Origin: Oceaniglobus trochenteri
Lineage (GTDB): Bacteria > Pseudomonadota > Alphaproteobacteria > Rhodobacterales > Rhodobacteraceae
Length of the DNA: 64,000 nt
Reading direction: 5' to 3'
NCBI RefSeq assembly: GCF_020529025.1
Contig: NZ_JACNMM010000004.1
Coordinates: 310,001 to 374,000, forward strand
A model generated the notes under the pieces. The model worked only from the letters and a program-made list of their open reading frames with translations. It made no database searches and was not told the origin of the DNA. Shown here in pieces: positions 35,229-45,017 of the stretch (its first letter is position 1; each line of letters begins with the position of its first letter). The position numbers and the translations under genes were made by a program.

Positions 35229-35356
35229 CGCGGACCCTCCTCAAGCGGACTGCCCGATCACATAGCCCCATCGCGCCACCTGCGCAATCTTTGCACAGGG
35301 GCGCTTGACGGGGCGGCGCCCAGATGCAGCAATGCCCGGGATCATCCGGAGGCCCC

Positions 35357-36265
35357 ATGAAGACCATCCCGCAGTCCATCGACGCCGTTCGAACGCTCCT
35401 TGCCGAGCAGGATTACGTCTGCGACCGCGCGTTGGCGGTGGTCACCTTCCTCGCGCTCAAACTGGGCCGGCCGCTGTTCCTTGAAGGCGAGGCCGGCGTG
35501 GGCAAGACCGAGATTGCCAAGGCCATCGCGGCGGGGCTGGGGCGGCGGCTGATCCGCCTGCAATGCTATGAGGGGCTGGACGCGGCAAGCGCCGTCTACG
35601 AATGGAACTTCGCCGAACAGATGATCGCCATCCGCACCGCCGAGGCAACAGGCGGCGCCGACCGCACTGCCCTGAAATCCGAACTCTTCTCCGAGGACTA
35701 CCTCATCGCTCGCCCGTTGCTTCAGGCCATGCGCCCGCAACCGGGCGGTGCACCGGTGCTGCTGATCGACGAACTCGACCGCACCGACGAACCGTTCGAG
35801 GCCTTCCTGCTCGAAGCGCTGTCCGACTTCGCCGTCACCATCCCCGAACTGGGCACCATCGCCGCGCCCGAACCGCCCATCGTCATCCTCACCTCGAACC
35901 GCACCCGCGAGGTGCACGATGCCCTCAAACGCCGCTGTCTCTATCACTGGGTCGACTACCCGACCTTCGACCGCGAGATCGAGATCCTCAAGGCCCGCGC
36001 CCCGGAAGCCGGCGAAACCCTCAGCCGCGAGGTGGTGGCCTTCATCGCCGCCCTGCGCACCGAAGACCTGTTCAAGAAGCCGGGCGTCGCCGAAACCATC
36101 GACTGGGCCAAGTGCCTGCTGGCGCTCGACGCGATGGAACTCTCGCCCGAGGTCATCGCCGACACCCTGGGCGCGATCCTGAAATACCAGGACGACATCC
36201 AGAAGATCCAGGGCAGCGAGGCGGCCCGCCTTCTGGCCTCGGTCCGCGCGGAACTCTCCCGGTGA
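35357..36265 (+). CDS. coxD: MoxR-family AAA+ ATPase (CoxD-like)
   Basis: A 302-residue AAA+ chaperone-like ATPase. Walker A is GEAGVGKT at 44-51, Walker B is in VLLIDELDRTD near residue 137, and the sensor 1 segment is LTSNRTREVHD. The start at 35357 follows GGAGG with good spacing. In cox clusters, CoxD with the VWA protein CoxE is needed to insert the copper-sulfur or molybdenum centre into the hydroxylase; here it precedes coxE by about 90 bases. I use coxD because of the context; the protein alone says only MoxR family. Confidence 0.85.
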   Translation: MKTIPQSIDAVRTLLAEQDYVCDRALAVVTFLALKLGRPLFLEGEAGVGKTEIAKAIAAGLGRRLIRLQCYEGLDAASAVYEWNFAEQMIAIRTAEATGGADRTALKSELFSEDYLIARPLLQAMRPQPGGAPVLLIDELDRTDEPFEAFLLEALSDFAVTIPELGTIAAPEPPIVILTSNRTREVHDALKRRCLYHWVDYPTFDREIEILKARAPEAGETLSREVVAFIAALRTEDLFKKPGVAETIDWAKCLLALDAMELSPEVIADTLGAILKYQDDIQKIQGSEAARLLASVRAELSR

Positions 36266-36268
36266 TCC

Positions 36269-36333
36269 CATCTTTGGTCGGAAAATATCCTCGGGGGGAG
36301 TCGCGCAGCGACGGGGGGCAGACAGCCCCCCAT
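36269..36333 (+). repeat. dispersed intergenic motif, type B, extended copy 5 with two hairpins
   Basis: CATCTTTGGTC, GGA, AAATATCC, a G-rich link, then hairpin 1 (GTCGC-GCA-GCGAC at 36300-36312) and hairpin 2 (GGGGGGC-AGACA-GCCCCCC at 36313-36331). It starts four bases after the moxR stop. A nearly identical 65-base element lies inverted at 60096-60160. Confidence 0.85.
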
Positions 36334-36358
36334 CCACGCCCGCCGCAGGCGCCGTGCC

Positions 36359-37618
36359 ATGGCTGAGCTTCCCGCCCTCGACCTGCCCGAAAACCCGAAA
36401 CTCGCCCACAACATCACCTGGTTCGCCCGCGCCCTGCGCAACGCCGGGCTGCCCATCGGGCCGGGGCGCATTGTCGATGCCATTCGCGCGGTGGCCGCCG
36501 CAGGCTTCACCGACCGGCAGGATTTCTACTGGACGCTGCACGCCTGTTTCGTCTCCCGTGCCGATCAGCGGGTGGTTTTCGATCAGATCTTCCGCCTCTA
36601 CTGGCGCGATCCGCGCTATCTCGACCACATGATTTCCCTGCTCAGCCCGGCCCTCCGCGGCACTCAGGAGGACCGCGCCGCCCGCCCGGCCGAAAAACGC
36701 GCCGCCGAGTCGCTTCTGGCAGGAATCGAGCGTGATCTGCCCCAGCCCGACCGCGACGAGGACGGCAGCGAGATCGAGATCGACGCCTCGGCCACCATGT
36801 CGGGCGAGGAACGCCTGCGCAGTCTCGATTTCGAACAGATGAGCAATGCCGAGATGGCCGAGGCACGCCGCCTGATTTCACGCCTCGCGCTGCCGGTGCC
36901 GCCCATCCTCGCGCGCCGCACCCGGGCCGATGTCCACGGTGCGCTGACCGACGGGCGCGCCACCCTGCGCCAGGCCATGCGCCGCGGGGGCGAGGTCACG
37001 CGCCTGGCCCGCCGGGCGCCGCGCATCCGCTGGCCGAACCTGGTGGCGATCTGCGATATTTCCGGCTCGATGAGCGCCTATTCCCGTGCGGTGCTGCATT
37101 TCCTGCATGCGGTCAGCAACCGACAGGGCGCCGGCTGGGCAAAGGTTCATGCCTTCACCTTCGGCACGCGGCTCACCAACATTACCCGCCACCTGCGCCA
37201 GCGCGATGTCGATGCCGCGCTTGCCGCGGCAGGGGCCGAGGCGCAGGATTGGGAGGGCGGCACAAGGATCGGCGCCTGCCTTCACGACTTCAACCGCGAC
37301 TGGTCGCGCCGGGTGCTGGGGCAGGGGGCGGTGGTGTTGCTGATCACCGACGGGCTTGATCGTGACGACCCCGATCTGCTGGCGGCCGAATGCCGGCGGC
37401 TGCACCTCTCGGCGCGCCGCCTGGTCTGGCTCAACCCGCTGTTGCGCTGGGACGGTTTCGCGCCCAGGGCCCGTGGCATCGCGGCCATGCTGCCCCATGT
37501 CGACAGCCTGCGCGCCGGGCACAGCATCGATTCGCTTGCCGCCCTGGCCCAGGCCCTGGCCCGCCCGGACGACATCGGCGAAATGGCGCGCATCCGGGCC
37601 CTTTTGCCAAGGATGTGA
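36359..37618 (+). CDS. coxE: VWA-domain protein CoxE
   Basis: A 419-residue protein with an N-terminal helical domain (LAHNITWFARALRNAGLPIGP, typical of CoxE) and a C-terminal von Willebrand A domain at about 225-400. The MIDAS metal site DISGS begins at D233; an acidic stretch with EIEIDAS separates the two parts. CoxE partners with the MoxR ATPase in maturation of the molybdenum hydroxylase. An extended type B motif fills the gap between coxD and coxE. Confidence 0.88.
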   Translation: MAELPALDLPENPKLAHNITWFARALRNAGLPIGPGRIVDAIRAVAAAGFTDRQDFYWTLHACFVSRADQRVVFDQIFRLYWRDPRYLDHMISLLSPALRGTQEDRAARPAEKRAAESLLAGIERDLPQPDRDEDGSEIEIDASATMSGEERLRSLDFEQMSNAEMAEARRLISRLALPVPPILARRTRADVHGALTDGRATLRQAMRRGGEVTRLARRAPRIRWPNLVAICDISGSMSAYSRAVLHFLHAVSNRQGAGWAKVHAFTFGTRLTNITRHLRQRDVDAALAAAGAEAQDWEGGTRIGACLHDFNRDWSRRVLGQGAVVLLITDGLDRDDPDLLAAECRRLHLSARRLVWLNPLLRWDGFAPRARGIAAMLPHVDSLRAGHSIDSLAALAQALARPDDIGEMARIRALLPRM

Positions 37619-37690
37619 TCGGCCCGGTTGAACCTTTGGTGTGCCACCGCGTTGGTGTGCGAATGTGAATGACATCGAAGGGAATTGGAC

Positions 37691-39424
37691 ATGCGCCAAT
37701 CACTGAGAGCGACGACAGCCATCCTTGCCAGCCTGGCCCTGACCGTGCCCACGGTCCTGCCGGCGCAGGATTCCACGGAACCCGCCATCGAATGCCCCGA
37801 AGGCGCCGAACAACCCTGCGAGGCCGTGAAAGATGCGGTCGAGGGCCTGTTGAACGGCACCGCCGAGGAACCGGCAGCCGATGAGGAAGCAGCCGGGGAA
37901 CCCGAAGCCGCGCCCGAAGAGGCCCCCGAGGCCGAGGTGGCGGAAGAAGCTGCTCCCGAAGCAGAGGCAGCGCCGGAAGCTGAGCCCGCGCCCGAAGCCG
38001 AAGCCGAAGCCGAGCCCGAGGCGGAAGCTGAACCCGAGGCCGAACCTGCGCCCGCCGCCGAAGCGGAGGTGAGCGAACAGCCCGCAACCGAAGAAGCCGC
38101 CCCCGCCGAGGAGAAGGCGACCGAGGAGGAAGCGGTCGAGGAACGCGAGGCCGCGCCCGAGGAGGTCACCGAGACCAAGACCGACGAAGAAGTCGTTCCC
38201 GAAGCCTCGGCCAAGCCGAAAGAGAAACCCGCGAAGGCTGACAAGGCCCAGAAGGGCGACAAAGGCCAGAAGGGCGACAAGGCCCCCAAGGCCAAGCCCG
38301 GCAAGAAGGCCAAGGAAGCCGAAGCCGCAGCCGCAGCCAAGGCCGAGGCTGAAACGGCAGCAGAGGTCGAGGCCGAAGTGCCCGCAGCCGCTGCTGCCGC
38401 GACAACCACCGATGCCGATGCCACAAGCGCGGAAACCACCACCGAAACCGTGACCGAGGAAACCGCGCGCTCTTCGGATCAGGATTTCGAAGGCAAGATC
38501 AACGCCGAAGCCGGTGCGGAAGCCAAGAGCGACGATGGCGGAGGCCTCTCGAAGTTCGAAAAGGCGCTTCTGGTGGGGGCCGGTGCACTGGCGGTCGGTG
38601 CGATCCTCAAGGGCAACCGCGAAGTGGTCAGCACCTCGCAGGACCGCCTTGTCGTCACCGGCAAGGACGGCGAACTGGAGGTGCTGAAGGATGACGACGC
38701 ACTTCTGCGTCAGCCTGGCAGCGAAATCCAGACCCGCACCTTCGACGACGGTTCGACCCGCACCGTCACCACCCGCGCCGATGGCAGCCAGGTGATCACC
38801 GTGCGTGACGCCGACCTGCGCGTGCTGCGCCGTGTGCTGGTGCGCACCGACGGGACCGAGGTTTCGCTGATCGACGATACGGTGAAATCCGAACCCGTCG
38901 ACGTGTCGACCCTGCCCGAAGCCGCGCCCGCCGTGCGTGCCGATACCGGGGCGGAAGACCTGCGCGCCGCGCTGGAACGTCAGGGTGCCTTCGATCGGCG
39001 CTTCTCGCTGTCGCAGATCCGCCAGATCAGCGAGGTGCGAAAGCTGGCCCCGGCCATCGAGGTGGACACGATCACCTTCGCCACGGGTTCGGCCGCGATC
39101 CAGCCGGAACAGGCCCGCAGCCTGACCGATCTTGGCCGCGCCATCGCCCGGATGATCGACCGCAACCCGAACGAGGTGTTCCTGGTCGAAGGCCATACCG
39201 ATGCCGTCGGGTCGGCCAGCACCAACCTGATCCTGTCCGACCGCAGGGCCGAATCCCTGGCGCTGGCACTCAGCGAATACTTCGACGTGCCGCCAGAAAA
39301 CCTCGTGGTGCAGGGCTATGGTGAAAGCGATCTGAAGGTTGCCACCGATGGCGCCGAACAGGCCAACCGCCGCGCCGGTGTGCGCCGGATCACCGGTCTG
39401 ATGCAGGTGGCCGGGCTGAACTGA
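37691..39424 (+). CDS. OmpA-family protein with long acidic low-complexity region
   Basis: A 577-residue envelope protein. I chose the ATG at 37691 (MRQSLRATTAILASL signal, AAGGGAA upstream). Residues about 50-200 are Glu/Ala/Pro repeats, then a Lys-rich stretch with QKGDKGQKGDK near 190-205, then Ala-rich sequence. A hydrophobic, glycine-rich segment lies at about 291-310. Residues 455-575 are an OmpA peptidoglycan-binding domain with VEGHTDAVGSASTN. There is no N-terminal barrel, so it is not a classical OmpA porin. It sits between coxE and xdhC with its own strong terminator, and nothing ties it to CO or molybdenum metabolism beyond position. Confidence 0.85.
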   Translation: MRQSLRATTAILASLALTVPTVLPAQDSTEPAIECPEGAEQPCEAVKDAVEGLLNGTAEEPAADEEAAGEPEAAPEEAPEAEVAEEAAPEAEAAPEAEPAPEAEAEAEPEAEAEPEAEPAPAAEAEVSEQPATEEAAPAEEKATEEEAVEEREAAPEEVTETKTDEEVVPEASAKPKEKPAKADKAQKGDKGQKGDKAPKAKPGKKAKEAEAAAAAKAEAETAAEVEAEVPAAAAAATTTDADATSAETTTETVTEETARSSDQDFEGKINAEAGAEAKSDDGGGLSKFEKALLVGAGALAVGAILKGNREVVSTSQDRLVVTGKDGELEVLKDDDALLRQPGSEIQTRTFDDGSTRTVTTRADGSQVITVRDADLRVLRRVLVRTDGTEVSLIDDTVKSEPVDVSTLPEAAPAVRADTGAEDLRAALERQGAFDRRFSLSQIRQISEVRKLAPAIEVDTITFATGSAAIQPEQARSLTDLGRAIARMIDRNPNEVFLVEGHTDAVGSASTNLILSDRRAESLALALSEYFDVPPENLVVQGYGESDLKVATDGAEQANRRAGVRRITGLMQVAGLN

Positions 39425-39448
39425 GCCCCAGCACCGTGACGGATGAAG

Positions 39449-39481
39449 GCCGCGCCCCTTGCCGGGGGCGCGGCTTTTTTC
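39449..39481 (+). terminator. rho-independent terminator after the OmpA-like gene
   Basis: A ten-pair GC stem (GCCGCGCCCC at 39449-39458 with 39465-39474), a six-base loop and a T run at 39475-39480. It separates the OmpA-like gene from xdhC, so the maturation genes downstream need their own start of transcription. Confidence 0.9.
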
Positions 39482-39554
39482 TTGGCTCTGCCCCGGCTGG
39501 ACACCCGACGCGGGCTGGCACATGATCGGGCCATTCGCAAAGAAGGATCGCACG

Positions 39555-40526
39555 ATGAACCCCGGATTTGACGACATCCCCGAAACCGCGCTGAAGTGGC
39601 ACCGCGCCGGAACCGGCGCCGCCCTGGCCACGGTCATCGAAACCTGGGGCTCGGCCCCGCGCCCGGTGGGAAGCCAACTGGCGATCTCGGGCGCGGGCGA
39701 CATCGCGGGCAGCGTGTCGGGCGGCTGTGTCGAAGGGGCCGTCGTGGTCGAGGCGCTGGAAGCGGTGGAGGAGGGCGGCGCGCGCATCCTCGATTTCGGG
39801 GTCAGCGATGACGAGGCCTTTGCCGTGGGTCTGGCCTGCGGCGGGCGCATCCGGGTTCTGGTGGAACCGGTGGGCCGCGATCTGCCCGAAGACCTGCTCG
39901 CCGACCTTGTGAAACGGCGCGCCGCGCGCGAACAGGTGGGCTATGTCGTCAACACCGCCGACTGGTCGCGCCGCCTGGTCGGGCGCGCCGCTTTTCCCGA
40001 CCGGTTCCGGCTGGATCGCTCGGGCTTTGAAGAGGATGGCGACACCTTCGTCGGCATCCATAACCCGCCTCTGCGCATGGTGGTGGTGGGGGGCGTTCAC
40101 ATCGCCCAGCCCCTGATGCAGATGGCGCGGATGGTGGGCTATGACGCCGTGCTGGTGGACCCGCGCGAGGCTTTTGCCTCTCCGGCGCGCTTTCCGGGCG
40201 AAACCCTGATCCACGACTGGCCCGATGCCGCCCTCGCGGCCCATGGGCTTGATCCGCGCACCGCTGTCGTCACCCTGACCCATGATCCGAAGCTCGACGA
40301 TCCGGCCATCGTGACCGCCCTGAAATCCGAGGTGTTCTATATCGGCTCGCTCGGCTCGAAGCGGACCCATGGAAAACGGGTCGACCGCCTGCGCGAGCAG
40401 GGCTTTGACGATGACGCCATTGCCCGCATCCACGCGCCCGTGGGGCTGGACATCGGCGCGCGCAGCCCCGCCGAGATCGCCGTGGCGGTCCTGGCCGAGA
40501 TCACCCAACGCCTGCGGCAAGGCTGA
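39555..40526 (+). CDS. XdhC/CoxF-family protein
   Basis: A 323-residue member of the XdhC family. These proteins bind molybdenum cofactor, aid its sulfuration and insert it into hydroxylases. The N-terminal GSVSGGCVEGAV motif (near residue 55) and the C-terminal Rossmann segment MVVVGGVHIAQPLM with YIGSLGSKRTHGKR are characteristic. The start at 39555 follows AGAAGGATCG; an ATG at 39522 would add 11 residues. Its stop overlaps the next gene's start (TGATG). It serves the CoxL holoenzyme by context. Confidence 0.88.
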   Translation: MNPGFDDIPETALKWHRAGTGAALATVIETWGSAPRPVGSQLAISGAGDIAGSVSGGCVEGAVVVEALEAVEEGGARILDFGVSDDEAFAVGLACGGRIRVLVEPVGRDLPEDLLADLVKRRAAREQVGYVVNTADWSRRLVGRAAFPDRFRLDRSGFEEDGDTFVGIHNPPLRMVVVGGVHIAQPLMQMARMVGYDAVLVDPREAFASPARFPGETLIHDWPDAALAAHGLDPRTAVVTLTHDPKLDDPAIVTALKSEVFYIGSLGSKRTHGKRVDRLREQGFDDDAIARIHAPVGLDIGARSPAEIAVAVLAEITQRLRQG

Positions 40527-41509
40527 TGCGGTTCGCTGCCGTTCCGCTTGACCGGGCCGAAGGCGCGATCCTGGCCCATTCCGTCGATCTGCCCAAGGGC
40601 CGGCTGCGCAAGGGGCGGTGGCTGGATGGCGACGACATCGCCCACCTGCGCGACGCGGGGATCGAAACCGTCACCGTCGCGCAGCTGGACGACACCGACG
40701 TGCACGAGGATACCGCCGCCGCCCGCCTTGCCGCGGCCCTGATCGAGGGCGGCAGGGCGCTGCGTGTCTCGAAGGCCGCGACGGGGCGGGTGAACCTCTA
40801 TGCCAAGGCGGGCGGGGTTGTGCAGATCGACACCGGGGCGATCGACGCCATCAACCGGCTGGACCCGGCGATCACCGTGGCCACGCTGCCGCCCTTCCAC
40901 TGGGCCGACGAGGGCATGATGATCGCCACCATCAAGATCATTCCCTATGCCGTAGAGGGTGGCGCGCTGGCGCGGGCCGAGGCGCTGGCGGGCGGCGCGC
41001 TGTCGCTGGCGACCACGGCATTGCGCAAGGCCGCCTTCATCGAAACCACGGGCGGCAAGGATCTGGGCGAGAAGGGCGCGCGTGCCATCGCCGACCGCCT
41101 GACGGCGCTGGGCGTTGCCATGGCCCAACCTGTCCGCGTGCCCCATGACGAGGCCCCCCTGGCCGAGGCCATCGGCAACGCGCAGGGCGACGTGATCCTG
41201 ATCCTGACCGCCACCGCCACCTCGGACGCGGCCGATGTGGCACCCGCCGCGCTGCGCCGGGCCGGGGGACGGGTGCATCACTATGGAATGCCGGTCGATC
41301 CGGGAAACCTGCTGTTTCTGGGCGATCTGGCGGGGCGTCCGGTGATCGGCCTGCCGGGCTGTGTCCGCTCGCCCGCGTTGAACGGGGCGGACTGGGTTCT
41401 GCAAAGGGTTGTCTGCGGGCTGTCGGTGACGGGCGACGATATCATGGGCATGGGGGTAGGTGGCCTGCTGAAGGAAATCCCGACCCGCCCCCGCCCGCGC
41501 GAGGGGTGA
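40526..41509 (+). CDS. molybdopterin-binding (MoCF/MoeA-like) protein
   Basis: A 327-residue protein whose second half (about 165-300) is a MoCF_biosynth domain: IETTGGKDLGEKGARAIADR, ILILTATATSDAADV and GMPVDPGNLLFLG match the molybdopterin-binding segments. The N-terminal half resembles MoeA-like domains in outline but lacks their signature. Homologs are often fused to a MobA nucleotidyltransferase domain; this one is not. It overlaps xdhC (TGATG) and precedes coxS by 110 bases. The likely role is handling of molybdenum cofactor for CoxL. Confidence 0.82.
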   Translation: MRFAAVPLDRAEGAILAHSVDLPKGRLRKGRWLDGDDIAHLRDAGIETVTVAQLDDTDVHEDTAAARLAAALIEGGRALRVSKAATGRVNLYAKAGGVVQIDTGAIDAINRLDPAITVATLPPFHWADEGMMIATIKIIPYAVEGGALARAEALAGGALSLATTALRKAAFIETTGGKDLGEKGARAIADRLTALGVAMAQPVRVPHDEAPLAEAIGNAQGDVILILTATATSDAADVAPAALRRAGGRVHHYGMPVDPGNLLFLGDLAGRPVIGLPGCVRSPALNGADWVLQRVVCGLSVTGDDIMGMGVGGLLKEIPTRPRPREG

Positions 41510-41620
41510 TCGGGGCGCCTTGGCGGTGCCTGGCGGCCCGCTCTGTCAAGCGAAAAGAGTGGTTCTCAATCGCCATGACCCGTGCTTAACTCTGGCCAAG
41601 CAAGATCAGGGAGAACTGCG

Positions 41621-42106
<486 letters not shown>

Positions 42107-42110
42107 ACCC

Positions 42111-42443
42111 ATGCCCGCGCCCTTCTTCGAACTGGGGTCCGACGATCTGGCCGCGACGCGCGATTTCTTCGTCGCCGCCCTTGGGTGGGACTGGCAGGGC
42201 GAGCTGGGGCAGGGGTGGTTCGAGTCCGGCGAGGGCCAGATCGGGCTGCACAAGGAAGAGGTGCCTGCGATGGCCGTGTTCCTGCCGGTGCGCGATCTGG
42301 ACGCGACGCTGGACAAGGTGCGCATTTCCGGCGGGGTGCAGCATGGCGGGATCGTGGAGGAGCCGGGCTTTGGCCGCTTTGCCCAATGCAGCGATCCGCG
42401 CGGCCTTCGGTTCGGACTGATGGAACCTGCCGCAAAGGGCTAG
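42111..42443 (+). CDS. VOC (glyoxalase/bleomycin-resistance) family protein
   Basis: A 110-residue single VOC module with the pattern FFELGSDDLAATRDFFVAALG at its start and an RFAQCSDPRGLRFGL segment at its end. VOC proteins use a metal site, but the ligands cannot be assigned here. It begins four bases after the coxS stop, so it is co-transcribed with the hydroxylase subunits. A link to their substrate is inference. Confidence 0.8.
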   Translation: MPAPFFELGSDDLAATRDFFVAALGWDWQGELGQGWFESGEGQIGLHKEEVPAMAVFLPVRDLDATLDKVRISGGVQHGGIVEEPGFGRFAQCSDPRGLRFGLMEPAAKG

Positions 42444-42465
42444 GCGGGGTGCAGATGCCGGATTT

Positions 42466-42487
42466 GAGTATTTTTGGCAAGAAAGAG
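42466..42487 (-). repeat. dispersed intergenic motif, type A, copy 6
   Basis: On the minus strand: CTCTTTCTTGC, CAA, AAATACTC, opposite to the genes. It lies in the 114-base gap between the VOC gene and coxL, 70 bases before the coxL start. Confidence 0.75.
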
Positions 42488-42557
42488 CAGGGGCCGCGCA
42501 GATGGCCCCGGCGGGTGTGAAAGGGGGGCGACCCCCGGCTTTCTGGGAGGAAAAGCG

Positions 42558-44918
42558 ATGCCGAAGGATCATGGAATTGGCGCCAGCCCGAAACGGCGCG
42601 AGGATGTGCGGTTTCTGACGGGCGACGGGCGCTATACCGACGACATCAACATTGCCGGACAGGCGCATGTCTATTTCCTGCGTTCGGACGTGGCGCATGG
42701 GCGCATCCGCTCGGTCGATACCTCGGAGGCGGCCGAAATGCCGGGCGTCGTGCGCATCTTCACCGGCGAGGATTTCGCAGCCATCGGCGGGCTGCCCTGT
42801 GGTTGGTGCGTGACCGACCGCGAAGGCAACCCCATGCAGGAACCCAAGCACCCGGTCCTGGCCCATGAAAAGGTGCGCCACGTGGGCGATCCGATCTGCG
42901 CCGTGGTGGCCGACACCCTGTCCCAGGCCCGCGACGCCGCCGAGGCAATCGTCGTGGACATCGAGGAACTGCCCGCCGTGATCGACATGAAGAAGGCGGT
43001 GCAGGAGGGCGCCACCAAGGTGCATGACGACCTGACCAGCAACCTTTGCTATGACTGGGGGTTTGTCGAGGACAACCGCGCGGCAGTAGACGAAGCGATC
43101 AAGTCGGCCCACCATGTCACCACCCTGGAACTGGTGAACAACCGCCTAGTGGCCAACCCCATGGAACCGCGCGTCGCCGTGGGCCAGTGGGAAAAGGGCA
43201 CGGGCGATTACACGCTCTATACCACCTCGCAGAACCCCCATGTGATCCGCCTGCTGATGGGGGCCTTCGTGCTGGGCATACCGGAACACAAGCTGCGGGT
43301 CGTGGCGCCCGATGTGGGCGGCGGGTTCGGCACCAAGATCTTCCACTATGCCGAAGAGGCGTTTTGCACCTGGGCCGCCAAGGAATGCCGCCGCCCCGTG
43401 AAATGGACCGCTTCGCGTTCCGAAGCCTTCATGAGCGACGCCCACGGGCGCGACCATGTGACCAAGATCGAACTGGCCATGGATGCGGACGGCATGTTCA
43501 CCGCCCTGCGCACCGAAACCTATGCGAACATGGGCGCCTATCTGTCGACCTTCGCGCCCTCGGTGCCCACTTGGCTGCACGGCACGCTGATGGCGGGGAA
43601 TTATAAAACGCCGCTGATCTATGTGAACGTCAAGGCGGTCTTCACCAACACCGTGCCCGTGGACGCCTATCGCGGCGCCGGGCGGCCCGAGGCGACCTAT
43701 CAGCTGGAGCGGGTGATCGACAAGGCGGCACGCGAAACCGGGCGCGATCCGATCGAGCTGCGCCGTCAGAACTTCATCACCGAGTTTCCCTATGCCACCC
43801 CGGTCGCGGTGGAATACGATACCGGCGATTACCACGCCACCATGGACAAGTTGATCGAGATCGCCGACATCAAGGGCTTCGAGAAGCGTCGCGCAGCGAG
43901 CGCCGAGAAGGGGATGCTGCGCGGTCTTGGCGTGAACTGCTATATCGAGGCCTGCGGCATCGCGCCCTCGAACCTCGTGGGCCAGTTGGGCGCACGCGCC
44001 GGGCTTTACGAAAGCGCGACCGTCCGGGTGAACGCCACTGGCGGGTTGGTGGTGATGACCGGCAGCCATTCCCACGGGCAAGGCCATGAAACCTCTTTCC
44101 CGCAGGTGGTGGCCGACATGATCGGCATCCCCGAGGACATGGTCGAGATCGTCCACGGCGACACCGCCAACACGCCCATGGGCATGGGCACCTACGGCTC
44201 GCGTTCCCTGGCCGTGGGGGGCAGCGCCATGGTGCGGGCGACGGAAAAGATCATCGCCAAGGCCAAGAAGATCGCCGCGCATATCATGGAGGCCAGCGAT
44301 CAGGACATCGAGTTGAAGGACGGCCAGTTCACCGTTGCGGGCACCGACAAGTCGCTGGCCTGGGGTGATGTGACCCTGGCGGCCTATGTGCCGCACAACT
44401 ATCCGCTGAAGGACATGGAACCGGGGCTGGAGGAGACGGCGTTCTACGACCCCAACAACTTTACCTATCCATCCGGCGCCTATTGCTGCGAGGTCGAGGT
44501 CGATCCCGACACCGGGCGCGTGACCGTCGAGCGGTTCGCCGCGGCGGATGATTTCGGCAATATCGTCAACCCGATGATCGTCGATGGGCAGGTGCATGGC
44601 GGCATTGCCCAGGGGATCGGGCAGGCGCTGCTGGAAAGCTGCATCTACGACGAGAACGGCCAACTGACCTCGGCCAGCTACATGGACTATGCCATGCCGC
44701 GTGCCGACAACATGCCCATGTTCACCGTCGATCATTCCTGCCAGACCCCCTGTACCCATAATCCGCTGGGCGTGAAGGGCTGTGGCGAGGCGGGGGCCAT
44801 CGGCTCGCCCCCGGCGGTGGTGAATGCCGTGGTGGATGCGCTGCAAAGGGCGGGCAAGGATGTTACCCATATCGACATGCCGCTGTCGCCCGCGCGGGTC
44901 TGGGCGGCGATGCAGTGA
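42558..44918 (+). CDS. coxL: form II molybdenum hydroxylase large subunit (CoxL-like)
   Basis: A 786-residue molybdopterin-cytosine-dinucleotide catalytic subunit. The start at 42558 follows GGGAGG. The active-site loop is AYRGAGR at 370-376, the form II signature; form I enzymes with proven high-affinity CO oxidation have AYRCSFR. The molybdopterin motifs GGGFGTK (near residue 255) and GQGHETSFPQVV are present. The late GCGEAGAIG contains the conserved base Glu. Subunit order S-L-M also fits form II. It may oxidise CO weakly or another substrate; the substrate of form II enzymes is unsettled. Confidence 0.93.
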   Translation: MPKDHGIGASPKRREDVRFLTGDGRYTDDINIAGQAHVYFLRSDVAHGRIRSVDTSEAAEMPGVVRIFTGEDFAAIGGLPCGWCVTDREGNPMQEPKHPVLAHEKVRHVGDPICAVVADTLSQARDAAEAIVVDIEELPAVIDMKKAVQEGATKVHDDLTSNLCYDWGFVEDNRAAVDEAIKSAHHVTTLELVNNRLVANPMEPRVAVGQWEKGTGDYTLYTTSQNPHVIRLLMGAFVLGIPEHKLRVVAPDVGGGFGTKIFHYAEEAFCTWAAKECRRPVKWTASRSEAFMSDAHGRDHVTKIELAMDADGMFTALRTETYANMGAYLSTFAPSVPTWLHGTLMAGNYKTPLIYVNVKAVFTNTVPVDAYRGAGRPEATYQLERVIDKAARETGRDPIELRRQNFITEFPYATPVAVEYDTGDYHATMDKLIEIADIKGFEKRRAASAEKGMLRGLGVNCYIEACGIAPSNLVGQLGARAGLYESATVRVNATGGLVVMTGSHSHGQGHETSFPQVVADMIGIPEDMVEIVHGDTANTPMGMGTYGSRSLAVGGSAMVRATEKIIAKAKKIAAHIMEASDQDIELKDGQFTVAGTDKSLAWGDVTLAAYVPHNYPLKDMEPGLEETAFYDPNNFTYPSGAYCCEVEVDPDTGRVTVERFAAADDFGNIVNPMIVDGQVHGGIAQGIGQALLESCIYDENGQLTSASYMDYAMPRADNMPMFTVDHSCQTPCTHNPLGVKGCGEAGAIGSPPAVVNAVVDALQRAGKDVTHIDMPLSPARVWAAMQ

Positions 44919-44958
44919 GGACAATCCGGCGTCCTGCCTGTGGCGGGCGTCGGAAATT

Positions 44959-44977
44959 GAGTATTTGGACAAAGAAG
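44959..44977 (-). repeat. dispersed intergenic motif, hybrid copy 7
   Basis: On the minus strand: CTTCTTTGTCC, then AAATACTC. It combines the type B left arm (TCTTTGTC) with the type A right arm and lies opposite to the genes, between coxL and coxM, 40 bases before coxM. Confidence 0.6.
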
Positions 44978-45017
44978 AAGCCAGGGGTTTTGCCCCGTCC
45001 GGCACGAGGAGAACGAC

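Noticed and set aside
37850-38160. Repetitive GAAGCCGAA-like DNA resembling a tandem repeat or CRISPR-like array
   Set aside because: It is codon-phased Glu/Ala/Pro coding sequence with no constant repeat-spacer structure.
37700-39850. A 716-codon minus-strand frame rich in Gly/Phe/Leu over the OmpA-like gene
   Set aside because: It is produced by antisense reading of Glu/Ala/Pro repeats. No start site or domain supports it.
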